Positions 45,491-56,712 of a DNA stretch of 64,000 nucleotides are shown piece by piece. The first letter of the stretch is position 1, and every line of letters starts with the position of its first letter. This stretch comes from Apoda limacodes (lineage: Eukaryota > Arthropoda > Insecta > Lepidoptera > Limacodidae): NCBI GenBank assembly GCA_946406115.1, contig OX291557.1:1458501-1522500 (forward strand), in the 5' to 3' direction. The notes under the pieces are model-generated. The model was given only the letters and a program-made list of their open reading frames with translations, searched no databases and was not told the origin of the DNA. The position numbers and the translations under genes were made by a program.

Positions 45491-46582
45491 TTAATAAAAT
45501 TTCGTTATTTTATTTTCAAAATCTTTTTTATTGTCGCATTCTATAATTAAAGTCGTGTCATCAGCAAAAAGAATACATTTTTCCTGAATAGCAGTTGGAA
45601 GGTCATTAATATAAGTCAAAAATAGCAGTGGACCCAATATACTACCTTGCGGAACACCACATTTGTTAATTTTGTATGTAGAGCAGTAGTCTTTTTTAAT
45701 TGGTTGTCCATTTATTATTGAAATTTTCCTAATTTTCGTGCATTGTTGCCTATTTTTCAAGTAGTCTGATAACCAGTCGTGAGCTTTACCTCTCACACCA
45801 TTTATCTCTAACTTATATAGAAGATTATTATGTGCGACAAAATCGAAAGCTTTACTCATATCCAGTAGAATAGCGACAGTAGGTTTTCTGTTATTCATAT
45901 TTTCTGTTACAGTTTTAATTAGGTTAAAACACGCAAGCGTTGTAGAGCTGTTTTTTCGAAAACCGTATTGTTCTGTTATCAATATGTTATTTTTATTTAA
46001 AAAATTGTATAGACGTGTGTAAAAAGCTCTCTCAAATATTTTAGCTAAGTTCGGAACTATTGTTACAGGTCTGTAGTCGGTTAAGTTTGACTGTTTACCT
46101 TTTTTAAATAATGGTGTAACCGTTGAGAATTTTAGTCTGCTTGGAAAACCACCGTTAAGGAAAGATAAATTAATAATATAACTTAATGGCACACATATTT
46201 GTTTGGCACATACCTTTATAATTTTCGTGCTTATCTCGTCATAACCCACCGTATTTGTGTTATTAAGAGATCTTATAATTTTAAATACTTCACTAGGATC
46301 TGTTGGCGATAAAAATATTGTATTATTTTCTCTAGCCATTTTTAAATTTGTATTATATGTCATTTTGTCAGCGTGTTTTGTCAAATCTATAAAAAAGTCA
46401 TTAAATAAATTACAAATTTGTTCTGGGTCTGAGTATAATATATCATTGTGCTTTATCTTTTCAATATTTTCCCGTGTCGATTTAGAGTCTATTTTATTCT
46501 TAATTGTGTCCCATACTGCTCTGCATTTGTTTTTATTTTTTTCTATATAATTTTTGTTTTGGATTTGCTGAGCTTGAAGCAT
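45491..46582 (-). pseudogene. LINE reverse transcriptase domain, 363 codons
   Basis: RT blocks in order: NTNTVGYDEISTKIIK, FSTVTPLFKKGKQSNLTDYR (then PVTIVPNLAKIFERAFY), EQYGFRKNSSTTLA, VAILLDMSKAFDFVAHNNLL (first catalytic Asp), CGVPQGSILGPLLF, and KCILFADDTTLI (catalytic Asp pair). Everything needed for the palm is present in one open frame, but the frame is lost before the thumb. Confidence 0.9.
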
Positions 46583-47163
46583 GCACCCCTTTAGTACCTT
46601 AGAATACTTTTTATATTTTTTTTCGTGTTTTTTTTATTAAATTGTAACTAACCCCCCCAAAAAACACATATACTAGCTACCCTTAACGTACCTACCTAAC
46701 TAACCAGTATGGACAAGAAAAGATTATAAGACAATATAAACACGAAACTTGAAAATTGAAGTATAAATTTTTCGTAGGTTTGGCTATGTGATCGTCTGAG
46801 TGGTAGGACCCAATTGTGCAACGTAGACCGCAGGTTCTTTAAGAGAAAGACTGAAACACCGTTCTAGTAATGAAAATAGTATCCTCTACCCCTATGCGCT
46901 TTTTATTTTTCTAAAAAAATAAAAAGGCGGGAAGCTCCACCCAGCGCTTCCCACGGTACGTGTCCATACCGAGGCTAACTTAGCGCACATCCCCCGAAGG
47001 AGTAGAGGTGTGAAATCATAAATGGTATAACCATTAAATTATCGTTGCAGCCGAAGCTGAAGACCGAAGTCTTAATATGTAGTTTCAGGAACAAATCCTT
47101 GTGCGTGCATAGCACAAACACTCAGCCTTAGGCCAAAGAGTGTGACATCCGTTCGCACAGACA

Positions 47164-47365
47164 CAGCCATGACATTGTCAAGAGAGCACGCCTCGTGTTA
47201 AGCACACTCCGAAGAGCAGGACGCAATAAACCCCACTGAACCATTTGTGTAGTAGGTAATAATTATTATGTACCAATGGAACAGCCATGGAATTCACCAA
47301 GAGGGCACGCCCCATGCTTAACACACTCCGAAGAGCAAGACGCAATAAGCCCCACTGCATCCATG
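47164..47365 (+). repeat. Two direct copies of an 80-bp block
   Basis: ACAGCCATG, CAAGAGAGCACGCC, CACACTCCGAAGAGCA and GACGCAATAA-CCCCACTG occur at about 47164-47240 and again, with substitutions, at 47280-47360. Confidence 0.8.
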
Positions 47366-48104
47366 TAACTTCAGTCGTAGATTATAAATGATATATTTCG
47401 GTTTTCAAGCCGGCGTCCACACCATACATGATCAAGGATTCATAAACAGGTTTAATGTATAGGTATTTTATCAGTTCAAGTACGAAGAATTATAGTTTAT
47501 AGTTTATTTGTTCGATTAACGATAGAATAAGTGTGAGTTATATTATTTATGTAATATTCAGTATCGCAGCTTTTCAGGAATTTAGTCGCGAGCCAAATAT
47601 GATTCCATGAGTTGTTACCAGTCGCGTAGGTGAAGTATCACTGTCGTCTTCACGTAATCAGCGTCCGACTCCCCACAACTTGGCAACGGTTTACGTGTCA
47701 ATTTAAAAAAAACAACAATTGCCTTCTTTCGCAGTTTTTCGACTCTGACAGACAGCTCGGGGCAAGGACCTTTACCCTTCTACACTGTGTAATCTGTTGT
47801 CGTCGTTCAAGTCGCTCGGCACTGAACTCACATTCGTATTTGACCCAAACAAACGGATCGAAACGTTAGGCGAGAGATGTTCAAACCGTTTGTGAGCTCA
47901 GCCGATGTAACTTGAAGCCACTAACGAATGTTAACGATAAACATTCTGAGAGACCAGTAGGTTTTAAGCTTCCGATCCCCGGGCATGCCTCCATCATCAT
48001 CTCCTTGTCTCCTCTTTACTTTAGTCAGGTGAGGACTTTTTACCTGTATTGTATAGCAGTAGTATAAGCAATCAAACATAAGAAGCAACATCCATCGCTA
48101 AATC

Positions 48105-48180
48105 AAAGTCAAAGTCAAAATGCTTTATTCAAATAAGGATTTTACAATCACTTTTGAATCGTCAAAGTTATAAAATATTA
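48105..48180 (-). mobile_element. LINE/SINE 3'-end fragment
   Basis: TCAAAGTCAAAGTCAAAATG, TTTATTCAAATAAGG and CACTTTTGAATCGTC; related to 2998-3075. Confidence 0.45.
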
Positions 48181-48684
48181 TTTTTTGATAATCAAGCAAA
48201 AGAGTCGCATTCCAATATTCAGATCACTACAACACTACCACCTTTTATTAGCCATCAGAAAGGTACATAATTCCTCTCATGTTAGAATGTATTCACTTAA
48301 TAATACATTGCATTTTATATCAATTTATCGCATTTTGCATATGCCCACCTCATACGCTTTCTTTATATATTGTGGCCACGCGACGCTCGCCGCTGCCTAT
48401 GTATGTCTACGTAAACTTATGCTGTCCCGGGTGTTCTAGTAATGAAATTTATTTTATTTTCGAATTTAGGTTTTTAACTACATAAATGTGTTAAGCCCGT
48501 CTTTAGAAAATCTACAAAAATATTAAAGACCTCCACCGCCACGATCCTGGCTAACTTTTTCCAAGTCCTCGATCTTCCACGATCTTATCTAATTATTATT
48601 TTGATAATTATGTTAGTTTTATATAACAATTTTATTTTATATATATATATATTTTTTTTTCTTTTATTTGTTTTTATTTTTTTT

Positions 48685-48772
48685 ATTATTAAATTTTATT
48701 TTTATAAAATTTAATAAATTTTATTTTTATAAAATTTAATAAATTTTATTTTTATAAAATTTAATATTATAA
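48685..48772. repeat. AT-only palindromic tandem repeat, about 26-bp unit
   Basis: Three units of AAATTTTATTTTTATAAAAT followed by TTAAT, each nearly self-complementary. Confidence 0.85.
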
Positions 48773-48775
48773 AGG

Positions 48776-49540
48776 ACGAAGATGGCTTGGTAGACGGGTA
48801 GGCTTGGCAGATGGGTACAATATCTATCGAATTTGTATAGTAAGTATAATCGTCTTTTGTTTATACTTGCCCTTTTTAACCCTTTAGTTAGCCATCTAAT
48901 TTTGTCATTTTTTTTAGTTATTTTCACTCCTATTGTAGGAAAACACAGTCTGTAAAAGAGTGTAAATGTGTCATAAAAATAATTAAAAGCGTTTTCCAAA
49001 TCTTCTAGTTTGTATAATTCAGAAAATGATAGAGCTGCTATACAATCACAGATTTTTTCTATATTTTCTATGCTGTAGTCCCTTTTGTATTCGAACCAAT
49101 ATTGACAATTTTGGTGAATATTTTTGGTTTTGACACTTAGTGTTTGACCAGTTTCATGGTCAGACAACGCTAAATAATGAATTTTGCCTTTTGCCTGCAA
49201 AAAATTACTGGCAATTTGATCAAGGCAGGCTTTGTTTCTTGTCGGTTTATTTATATGAGTTTCTAGTTTGTAGTTCCTTAACGAACTTAGCAGCTCCTGA
49301 CTGTTTTTATTTTGTTTTAAAATGTCAATATTCCAGTCCCCGCATAAAAAAATTTTTTTTTACTAGTCTTTTTCTTGGTCAAATGATCTAATAAAATGTC
49401 AGTTTGTTGAAAAAATATACTTATATTACTACTTGGTGTCCTATATATGCAAATAACAATTAAATTGTAATCAATTAATTCAATTCCACAGCATTCAAAG
49501 TCATAATTCATTGTTAATGTTTTTGAAATGTCCATACTTT
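48776..49540 (-). mobile_element. LINE 5' half: endonuclease end and EN-RT linker
   Basis: 49535-49317 gives ELIDYNLIVICIYRTPSSN and FYAGTGILTF, a degraded APE endonuclease (the GDWNI-type block is damaged). 49200-48776 gives ITKKNDKIRWLTKGLKRASI, then NKRRLYLLYK, the linker before RT. The linker would continue into the YSKVLKGCMLQAQQ sequence at about 46610-46570, supporting a single split element. Confidence 0.7.
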
Positions 49541-49552
49541 TGTACTTTAAGC

Positions 49553-49787
49553 TATTTTACGAAACATACTTCAAAATTTTTACAAATCAGTTATTTAGAA
49601 CTAGGTATAAGCTATTTTTAGAAGGTTATACATCGTTTCTAGAAAAAAAAAACCGGCCACTTTTAGCAGAAACGCTATCCAAAATTACAAGATATATTCC
49701 AGATACAATACATAAAGTTTTAAAAATGGCTCATAACTAGTTCTAAATAATTGATTTTAACATTTTTGAAATGTGTTTCGTAAAAAG
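49553..49787. mobile_element. MITE with about 50-bp terminal inverted repeats
   Basis: TTTTACGAAACATACTTCAA, and then ATTTAGAACTAG at the inner end of the left arm (49553-49604), are mirrored by CTAGTTCTAAAT and TTGAAATGTGTTTCGTAAAA at about 49736-49787. The 130-bp interior is open in one frame by chance. Confidence 0.75.
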
Positions 49788-49924
49788 AGGAAATGAAAAA
49801 TATCTTTTGGCGGCGCTACTTAGGTAGGTACTGCGCCCTTAATCTTTAATCGTTCGAACGAAATCGAAACACAATTTTTGAAAAATCTGAAAGTGACCAT
49901 GGTTTTTAACCCTTGTGCAGATTT

Positions 49925-50250
49925 CAACAGATATACATCTTAAAGCCACAGCATCTGATACAAAATTCTAGGCTTTTATGTCTGAAGATAAATATCCGAA
50001 TCTAAGGCAAATAAACGTTCAACTCTCGGCAATGTTTGGGTCGAATTACTTGGGCGAGTCTGCATTTTCTGAAATGAAGATAATTAGGTCAAAATATCGC
50101 AATCGATACTCTAACGAACATTTGTCATCATGGTTGTGATTAGCACTCGGTAATTACGGTCCATCTTATGAAAAGTATGCTGAGGTCATGCAGTGCCACT
50201 ATGCAGTGCCACGCTTCAACATCCAAAGTCACTTTTTAAAGTTTAACTAG
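49925..50250 (+). mobile_element. hAT-superfamily transposase C-terminal remnant
   Basis: The + strand reading contains YPNLRQINVQLSAMFGSNYL, then GESAFSEMKIIRSKYRNRYS and NEHLSSWL before a stop. This is the hAT C-terminal dimerisation motif (LS-MFGSTY-CE--FS-MK-IKS-YR---DEHL) as in hAT-derived and GTF2I-repeat-like proteins. The preceding RNase H-like catalytic region is not visible. Confidence 0.7.
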
Positions 50251-50259
50251 AACTCTTTT

Positions 50260-51150
50260 GTTTTGTAAAACCCAACAAACTCGCAATTTCCAATAATTTT
50301 GAGGTTTTTCATTGATATTTTAGAGCAGATCTTTGACTAAAAATGCATATTGTGCATGAAAAATTAATATCTATACGTATGCACCCTTCCTAGACGACAG
50401 CCCTGCATCTCACATACTTGCGGCCTCTCAGAGTCGATCGATATTCGTCTAACAATGTTGAGGTAGATTCTACCACTTGTATAATGAGATGTGTACTGAG
50501 CAATTGTTCGTAGCGTTGTAGCCCACGCCTACTTTCTACCAGCGCACTGTTCACTGACACATTTGAGCTTTCCGTCATCGCCCGCCGCCTTATTTTTCTT
50601 AAGCAGTTTCAAGGCCATTTTTAATTATTGACTCTGAGTTTTTTTACCGTGATAAGGACAGGATTACGAGTTGAGGTCACAGTTAGACATTTCCATCAAA
50701 ACTCTTATCTTTTCTAATATTACAGATTTGTATCGAACTATATTGCCAGGTTTTAGCTTTATTAACTGCCGTCGCCTAATAGACAAATCATTGGGAACAT
50801 TTTCGAGCCTCTATGTCACTCTATAACCTCTTTATCACGTGATGTGTTCGAGTGGCGTACATTTATGAAGCGCTTCATGTAATTTTTACATATTCGAATT
50901 CTTGACATCAGTTACTCGAATTTTAAATTGAGCGAATATTCGAATATTTGAATTGTAAGTCCTAGAGACACAGACTCATACTGCTCGGAGCGCTCGGTAC
51001 CATTATGCGGCTTCAGATTACCGCCTCGTCATCTCACTGCTGTAGGAACATCCCTCGTCTCTCATTGTGTAACAATCGAGTGAACTAGTTAAGCGATACT
51101 AATACTAATAAACAACTCGTAAGCTGTAGAAGTACAAGGAAGACCCAAGA
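50260..51150. other. Intronic sequence, nothing recognised
   Basis: A 62-codon minus frame at 50390-50578 lacks any family motif. No array or element end that I can support. Confidence 0.45.
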
Positions 51151-51153
51151 AAA

Positions 51154-51362
51154 CCAACTCTCTTACAATTAGTGGAACATCCGCCTACCACTCTTTTACA
51201 ATATGTTGGAACATCAGCCTACCACTCTCTTACAATAGGGTGGAACATCAGCCTACCACTCTCTTACAATAGGGAGGAACGTCAGCCTACCACTCTCTTA
51301 CAATAGGGTGGAACGTCAGCCTACTACTCTCTTACAATAAGGTAGACCGTCAGCCTACCCCA
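51154..51362 (+). repeat. 34-bp minisatellite, about 6 units
   Basis: CCACTCTCTTACAATAGGGT plus GGAACATCAGCCTA; CCACTCT landmarks at 51188, 51222, 51256, 51290 and 51324 (variant) give exact 34-bp spacing. No variable spacers. Confidence 0.92.
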
Positions 51363-51369
51363 TATCTGT

Positions 51370-51620
51370 GTACGCTGTTTTCCTATAATTCAATACTATA
51401 ACTACATATATATGTGTGAGACTGTTCCAACTCGTATTTAGATGTATAAATCTCGTATAATTCGTTTCTCGTTAATCTTATTTTCTATATCTGAAAACTA
51501 CAGACTAGACCAGAAGAAAAGTATATCTATGATATGCTAAAGTAGGGAAATAAAAGATTAAACCGTACATAACTAAAATGTTTATTGGTTACCTATAGTG
51601 TGTTTGTTTGTTTGTTTGTG
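51370..51620. other. Intronic sequence leading to a (TTTG)n acceptor tract
   Basis: Nothing coding. A TGTTTGTTTGTTTGTTTGTG run directly precedes the 3' splice site at 51624. Confidence 0.6.
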
Positions 51621-51624
51621 CGAG

Positions 51625-51723
51625 GCGTGCACGGTCGCGCAGAAGTACTCGCTGAAGGTGTCGCCGGTGGAGGAGTCGCTCATGGAGATGCTGCACCCCG
51701 AGGGGAACATCGACGCGCAGTGG
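51625..51723 (+). CDS. SMG1: SMG1 exon: short in-frame exon (33 codons)
   Basis: The exon is 99 nt, phase 0 at both ends. The translation is ACTVAQKYSLKVSPVEESL, then MEMLHPEGNIDAQW. It corresponds to the family region CSFASQFNSSVSELELRLL that precedes the segment in 53692-53889. The acceptor is the GCGAG end of a (TTTG)n run at 51624; a GCGCAG six codons later is an in-frame alternative. The donor is GTCAGT at 51724. Assignment rests on phase, position and the match of C, A and the SP/S-E-L pattern, so it is somewhat less certain than its neighbours. Skipping it would preserve the frame. Confidence 0.8.
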
Positions 51724-51799
51724 GTCAGTGCCGAACGCTCTACTTATTAATAATACAATAACTCAGCTATTGATATATGTGATACAATATCTAACTACA

Positions 51800-53235
51800 C
51801 TGGTGGACAAACAAATAAGGCCACTTACTCAATCGGCTGTTTTAGCTGTGTTGAGGATGGCAACTGTAAGATATATTTTTTTCATAGATTGTTTGTTAAT
51901 TCCACTGTGTGACACGATTTTTCTAACATAAATGAGATTACGTGTTTTGAATTCCTTATTCCATTGTTGAAAACATTGTCAATTGATATGGTTGTCTAAC
52001 ACGTCACGTTTCTAAGTTATAGTGTCAATACTATTTACGTGTACCCTCGTAAAAAACAAAAGATCAAACGTTGTTAATTGCAGATTTCTTTTAATACTGA
52101 AGTCTGTACGACTATAAATTAAAAGTTTTAGTGGTCTTAAGATAATTCTAACAGTTTATTTGGGTAATCATAACATTTTTTTCGAAAGTCATGAAGAAAA
52201 GTAACCACCGCAAGTGTTTAAATCATCCGGAAAAGTTAAGGAAAAATTAAGGCAAAGTTAATATTTCATCATTTTCTTTTGGAATATTTGGCTCATTTTT
52301 TATATTGACCACTTAAACCTCAGCTATTTTGATTCGTTGTCACTTGTCAATATATATAACATTTTTTTTGTGTAAAATTAATAATTTAAATAAAAAATAT
52401 GATATACAATTTTGATACTGTCTTTATTTATTTATAGTACATCAATTTATCATAACTTTAAAATGATACGTGTTACAAAAAATCTATTTAAGTTTTTCTG
52501 TTCAGCAGGTTTATTTTGATAAAAAATAGCCGTTTCATTAAATGTTAGAGCACAAAAAAAAAAATTTGTCACACAGTGTTCTTAGTTGAAATAATGCATT
52601 ATTAGGTTGAACAACTTTATTTTAGTGACAATACAGGAGGAAAATAAAAATAAAAAATTTACAATGAATTACCACTAATAAAAAGTTTGAAATCTCGTTA
52701 AAATGATTTTGATTTTTCGATGTGTAAAATGGTCGTTACTTTCGTATCACTGATAGAAAACAGTGTTTTTGTTTTCACTTCACGGATAAATATAGATTAT
52801 GCGAAATCGAATTTGTTCACATCGTATCTTTGTTACAAACTGGAATGAGTCAGCAAAATGTCTCTCGTACATGTGAAGTTAGTCGATCGACGGTGCAATA
52901 TAAGGTATCTGAAGAACGGTAGCTATAACAGATGACGTTGAAGAAAGACGTCTGAACGGAATGATCGATTTTGGTGTCAGTCAGCCTCAAAAATCGTCAT
53001 CGTTCTGGTGTATAATTGCAGGAATTGCTCAGAGATATCCGAGTTGTTAGTGTAAGTGTATCAGTTCTGGATATAAGCTTAGACGCTCGCACACAGCTGG
53101 TTATCATTGATAAAATAGTTAAAAACGCTGTATCATATATCACTGACATTCTTGAAGAGCATACTCAGAATTTATTGTCTATGAATTTAAATTAATGCAC
53201 GACAATGCGCGCCCTCACTATAATGTGCGTCCCTG
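51800..53235 (+). mobile_element. Decayed Tc1/mariner-like transposon
   Basis: About 52815-52920 translates to IVHIVSLLQTGMSQQNVSRT, then CEVSRSTVQ, the N-terminal helix-turn-helix of Tc1-like transposases. About 53190-53220 gives LMHDNARPH, the block holding the second catalytic Asp. Stops and frameshifts separate them. CACTGGTGGACAAACAAATA after a TA at 51800 may be the left terminal repeat; no right copy was found, and the end at 53235 runs into a LINE copy. Confidence 0.6.
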
Positions 53236-53412
53236 CCCAGGTTTTCTCTGAGGACGACAGTGGGGTCTTCAAGAAAGAAATTATTAGATATTTGCAGGGT
53301 CGGCAACGCGCGAGTGATGCCCAAGGTGTTGCAAGTGTCCATAGGCTGCGGTGATCGCTGAATATCAGGCGGATCGCAAGCTTGTTTGCAGCCTTAGTGG
53401 TATAAAAAAAAC
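53232..53412 (+). mobile_element. Short 5'-truncated LINE 3' end
   Basis: PAQVFSEDDSGVFKKEIIRY and LQGRQRASDAQGVASVHRLR are the last ORF2 codons, followed by the 3' UTR and a short A tail. Same family as 1404-2390 but more diverged than 35556-35735 and 62494-62632. Confidence 0.75.
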
Positions 53413-53691
53413 ATACCCCAATCTACTATTAAAAAGTTGATACAATCCATAAATAAAAGGATGATGTGTTTGCAAAAGGAGAGGAGGGAAATAATTTTAA
53501 CTGTTTTATCTGTGGTAACTCATTGTATTTGTCACAGTTATTTTCAACAATTACTTTAAAAAACGTTTTGGTGCAATCCAGCCTAAGTGTTAGTGAAAAT
53601 TGTAAAACTCTCTGTAATCGTAACATTTCCTGTTAAGTGTTAGTTGAGTAGAGTGTGACTTGAGAGGGTGTGTGTGTGTGTGTGTGCACAG

Positions 53692-53889
53692 GTGGGTTCG
53701 GTGTCGGGGCTCGTGCGCGAGATGGTGTCGCAGCTGACAGCGGAGGCTGCGGCGGGTCGCGCGCGCGCTGCAGCCGCGGGGGCGGCACTGCGCAACGCTG
53801 CCGCCGCAGCCGCGCCGCACGCCGCCGCAAGACTTGCCGCGCTGCAGGACGTGCGACAACCGCTGCACGCGCTGCAAGCCGCCGACGAG
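53692..53889 (+). CDS. SMG1: SMG1 exon: Ala-rich helical segment near the insertion's end
   Basis: The exon is 198 nt, 66 codons, phase 0 at both ends. It starts VGSVSGLVREMVSQLTAEAA, matching IGSSEWLLSAHKQLTQDMS in the family, then becomes strongly Ala-rich; 25 of the 66 residues are Ala. The acceptor is a pure (GT)n tract ending GCACAG at 53691, and the donor is GTATGG at 53890. Skipping would be in frame. Minus-strand open frames over the exon are GC-driven shadows. The remaining insertion and the FATC domain are not seen before 64000. Confidence 0.87.
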
Positions 53890-55390
53890 GTATGGACACT
53901 TAGGCCGACTTGCGGAAGATTCAGGGTTAAATAAATAACTAGCTAAATAACTAAACCTGGGTAAAATGTATAACTAGATAACTCGTCAATTGTCTTGCAG
54001 AAGCAGAAAGTTAACTATTCCTCAGAAGTGACAACATAATAAAAATAAATGTGCATCCTATTATAAACCGCCTCAATAAGAAATTCCTGCATAAGTATAT
54101 ATGGGTCTCGCTCTCTCTTGTTAGAAACAATAAATCTATCTCTTATTACAATCTCTGTTATTATTCTACAATGAAATTTGAAAGATAATATATTATTATG
54201 TCGTCCTTCGAGTACTTCGTGATGCCAAGCAGCCGAACGCCAGATGTTTATGAATGACGTTTTAGGAATGGAAGATGCTTTTAAAAATTGTGTTATTCCA
54301 TGTTTTGCATTATATGCGTACGTAGGTACTCAGTCTGTCGGTTAATTCACTACATATTTATTTAATTTGAATTGTGCAAGTGGAAAGTGTTAAAAATGGA
54401 CCTACTAAAGATCTTTCGTTGTCTTAACGCGTTCGTTCTTGCTTTATTTTTTTCTACGGTGGAGTCTTTGCCTATGTGTATGTGTTGCATATAGAAAAAC
54501 AACCGAGGTACCTTGAATGCCTGCAGGCAGCAGAAGCAAAAATAATGAACCTCGTAATTCAGTGTACATACCTATAATTATTATCTGAGAATAGTGAGTA
54601 AAAGTTTTGTTCTCTCATACTTTTAAAATACCTAAACACTTTGTTCTTGCACAGTTCTATTAAAATGGTTTGAGTAAATGTATTCGTCAGAAAATTAAAT
54701 GTTATCTACCTACTTGCCTATTTATAGTTATAGGTAACTACTCATAGTCGAAAAATAATATAAATTTATCTAGAAAATCGATATGAAAACGATGTTATAT
54801 CAATTTTCGTCCCTATATAGCACATAGCTACGTTTGTTTTACCTTCAAGTTAGTTGCATTAAAAATATAATTGAGATCAATCGTGTTTTGCTTTGAAAAT
54901 CACCCTGCAATCGAAATTGAACCTTATCCCCTCAAAAACATGGTCCATCGACCCAGGATGATTGACAGTGACATTTAAAATTTATTTCGTCGTCATAGAA
55001 AATCGGTGTAATTTGGGTGAAATAACAATAAAAACTTATTTCAGTGGACAATAGTATTACAAAGGTGAATTACGGCAAAAGAACGATAAGGATTGAGACA
55101 TTAAAGTGTTTTTTACATAAACTTTTTTCGTAATTTGTGATGCTTTATTCATCGGACTAATATGAAGTGCATCGTGTGATTAGAACGTTTTATAGCTTTA
55201 AAACAAGACTCTGTGCAGTATTACAGTCGCGAGCCGTTGTGTTTTAGGCAAATTTGTTGGTCATTTTTTCGTGTGCCTCGCGCTTACCCTACACTTAAGA
55301 AAAAAAGTAAAAAAATGGGACTGGAACTTTTACTATAGTTAACGTACTTTTCGTGCTGTGTTTTGTGAAATACGATAGACTATTCGATCA
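53890..55390. other. Intronic sequence and probable BEL/Pao leader
   Basis: No gene. The last few hundred bases before 55396 are likely the 5' LTR/leader of the BEL/Pao element, but I could not match them to the sequence after 59866, so the LTR pair is unconfirmed. Confidence 0.4.
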
Positions 55391-55395
55391 TAGCA

Positions 55396-56501
55396 ATGGA
55401 GCTAATCGAAAAAAGTATACTCATTCAAGCAGATGCATTGGATAAAGTGAAAAAGGCGTACGTTAACTACAAGAAGACACCCAAAGAAAGATTCACGGTT
55501 GGTTATGTAAAAAGCAGAATGGAGGTACTGGACACGTACTGGAAAGAGTTTAAAACTGTGCATGAGAAGCTAATTTTGTCAGTCGCTGTGGATCAGCGTC
55601 AAACTTTGACTTATTTTGCCGATAATATGTTTGAAGACTTTAAAGAAGTTTATTATGAGTATAAAGGCGAAATGGTGTCTAAGTTGGAATAGTTTGTGTC
55701 GTAAAGGTGCGAGTCAAAAGAAATAAGTTTACCAAGAGCATCTAGTGACGTAAAATTGCGCGAATATTTCGCTCCCTACTTTTAGTGGCAACTGCACTGA
55801 ATGGCAATCATTCCATGATCTGTTCAGAGCATTGGTTCACAACAATGAGTCATTACAAAATGTTCAGAAGCTACACTATTTAAAGGGAAGTTTAGTGGGG
55901 AAAGCGGAAGCATTGTTACGTCAATTTTCAACAACTGCAGACAATTATGCAGAAGCTTGGTTAATTTTGAAAAAACGTTACACTAAAAAAGATACATCGC
56001 GAATTGCGTTTTTAAGAAATTCTTCACACAAAAAAAAATATCACACGAGTCAGCTACAGCCTTAAGACAATTATTAGATACGTCAGTCAATGTATGAGTG
56101 CATTAAAACACCTCGGGTTACCTACAACGCAGTGGTACGCGATTGTCAACTTCTCAGTGGTATCCAGATTGGACCCGAGTACCCATAAAGAGTGGGAAGA
56201 ATTAATAAGCAGAGATGAGTCGGAGGACTTACCAAGTTTTGATAGATTGAAGTCCTTCTTAGAAAATAGATTTTGCACATTAGAAATGGTGGAACCTGCA
56301 CGTAAGAACTACAAACCTGTAAGAGCTAAGACGTTTCATGTTACTGCGCCGAATGAATTAAAATGCACCTTCTGTAATGAAAGTCATTATATCTACCAAT
56401 GTAAGCAGTTCGCTAAGCAAGCCCTGGAAGACAGGTACAGTTTCGTGCAGAAAAACAATCTCTGTTTTAACTGCCTCATACCAAACAATACCGTATTTTA
56501 G
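55396..56501 (+). pseudogene. BEL/Pao Gag fragments
   Basis: Three open pieces. 55396-55692 is the charged N-terminus, closed by a stop at 55690. 55832-56065 contains LHYLKGSLVGKAEALLRQF and YAEAWLILKKRY, typical of the Gag core of Pao-type elements. 56094-56501 ends with the zinc knuckle CTFCNESHYIYQC; the next cysteines (CFNC) run into a stop. In the element family Gag packages the RNA in cytoplasmic particles. Confidence 0.8.
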
Positions 56502-56712
56502 TGCAAACAAAGAACAACGTGACAGATATGTAAAAGAAAGCATCACTCATTGTTACACCGTGACAAAAAACAAGCAGGTGAAGAATCACACACGTCAGAG
56601 GAAACAAGTAAGAGTAGCAACAGCTCACACTTCGAGTACATCACAATCTGGTCAAGACATTTTGTTGGCGACAGCATTGGTGAAGGTTACGTCCGAGTCA
56701 AGCTAGTCTCAC

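Larger units (their letters stand above)
44745..46640 (-). mobile_element. LINE 3' half: complete RT, split by one frameshift
   Basis: Minus strand. 46582-45491 encodes the RT domain from fingers to just past the FADD box, and after a frameshift near 45490 the rest follows at 45489-44941. The 3' UTR ends in an AAATAAATAAATAAATAAAA tail at about 44745-44790. The 5' half of what looks like the same element resumes at 48776-49540, with 2.1 kb of other DNA between. Confidence 0.85.
46640..48775. other. 2.1-kb segment splitting a LINE; contents mixed
   Basis: Holds a direct duplication (47164-47240 and 47280-47365), a LINE/SINE tail fragment at 48105-48180, and an AT-rich palindromic tandem repeat at 48685-48772. 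The sequence in between is unassigned. No transposase or terminal repeats found. Confidence 0.55.
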
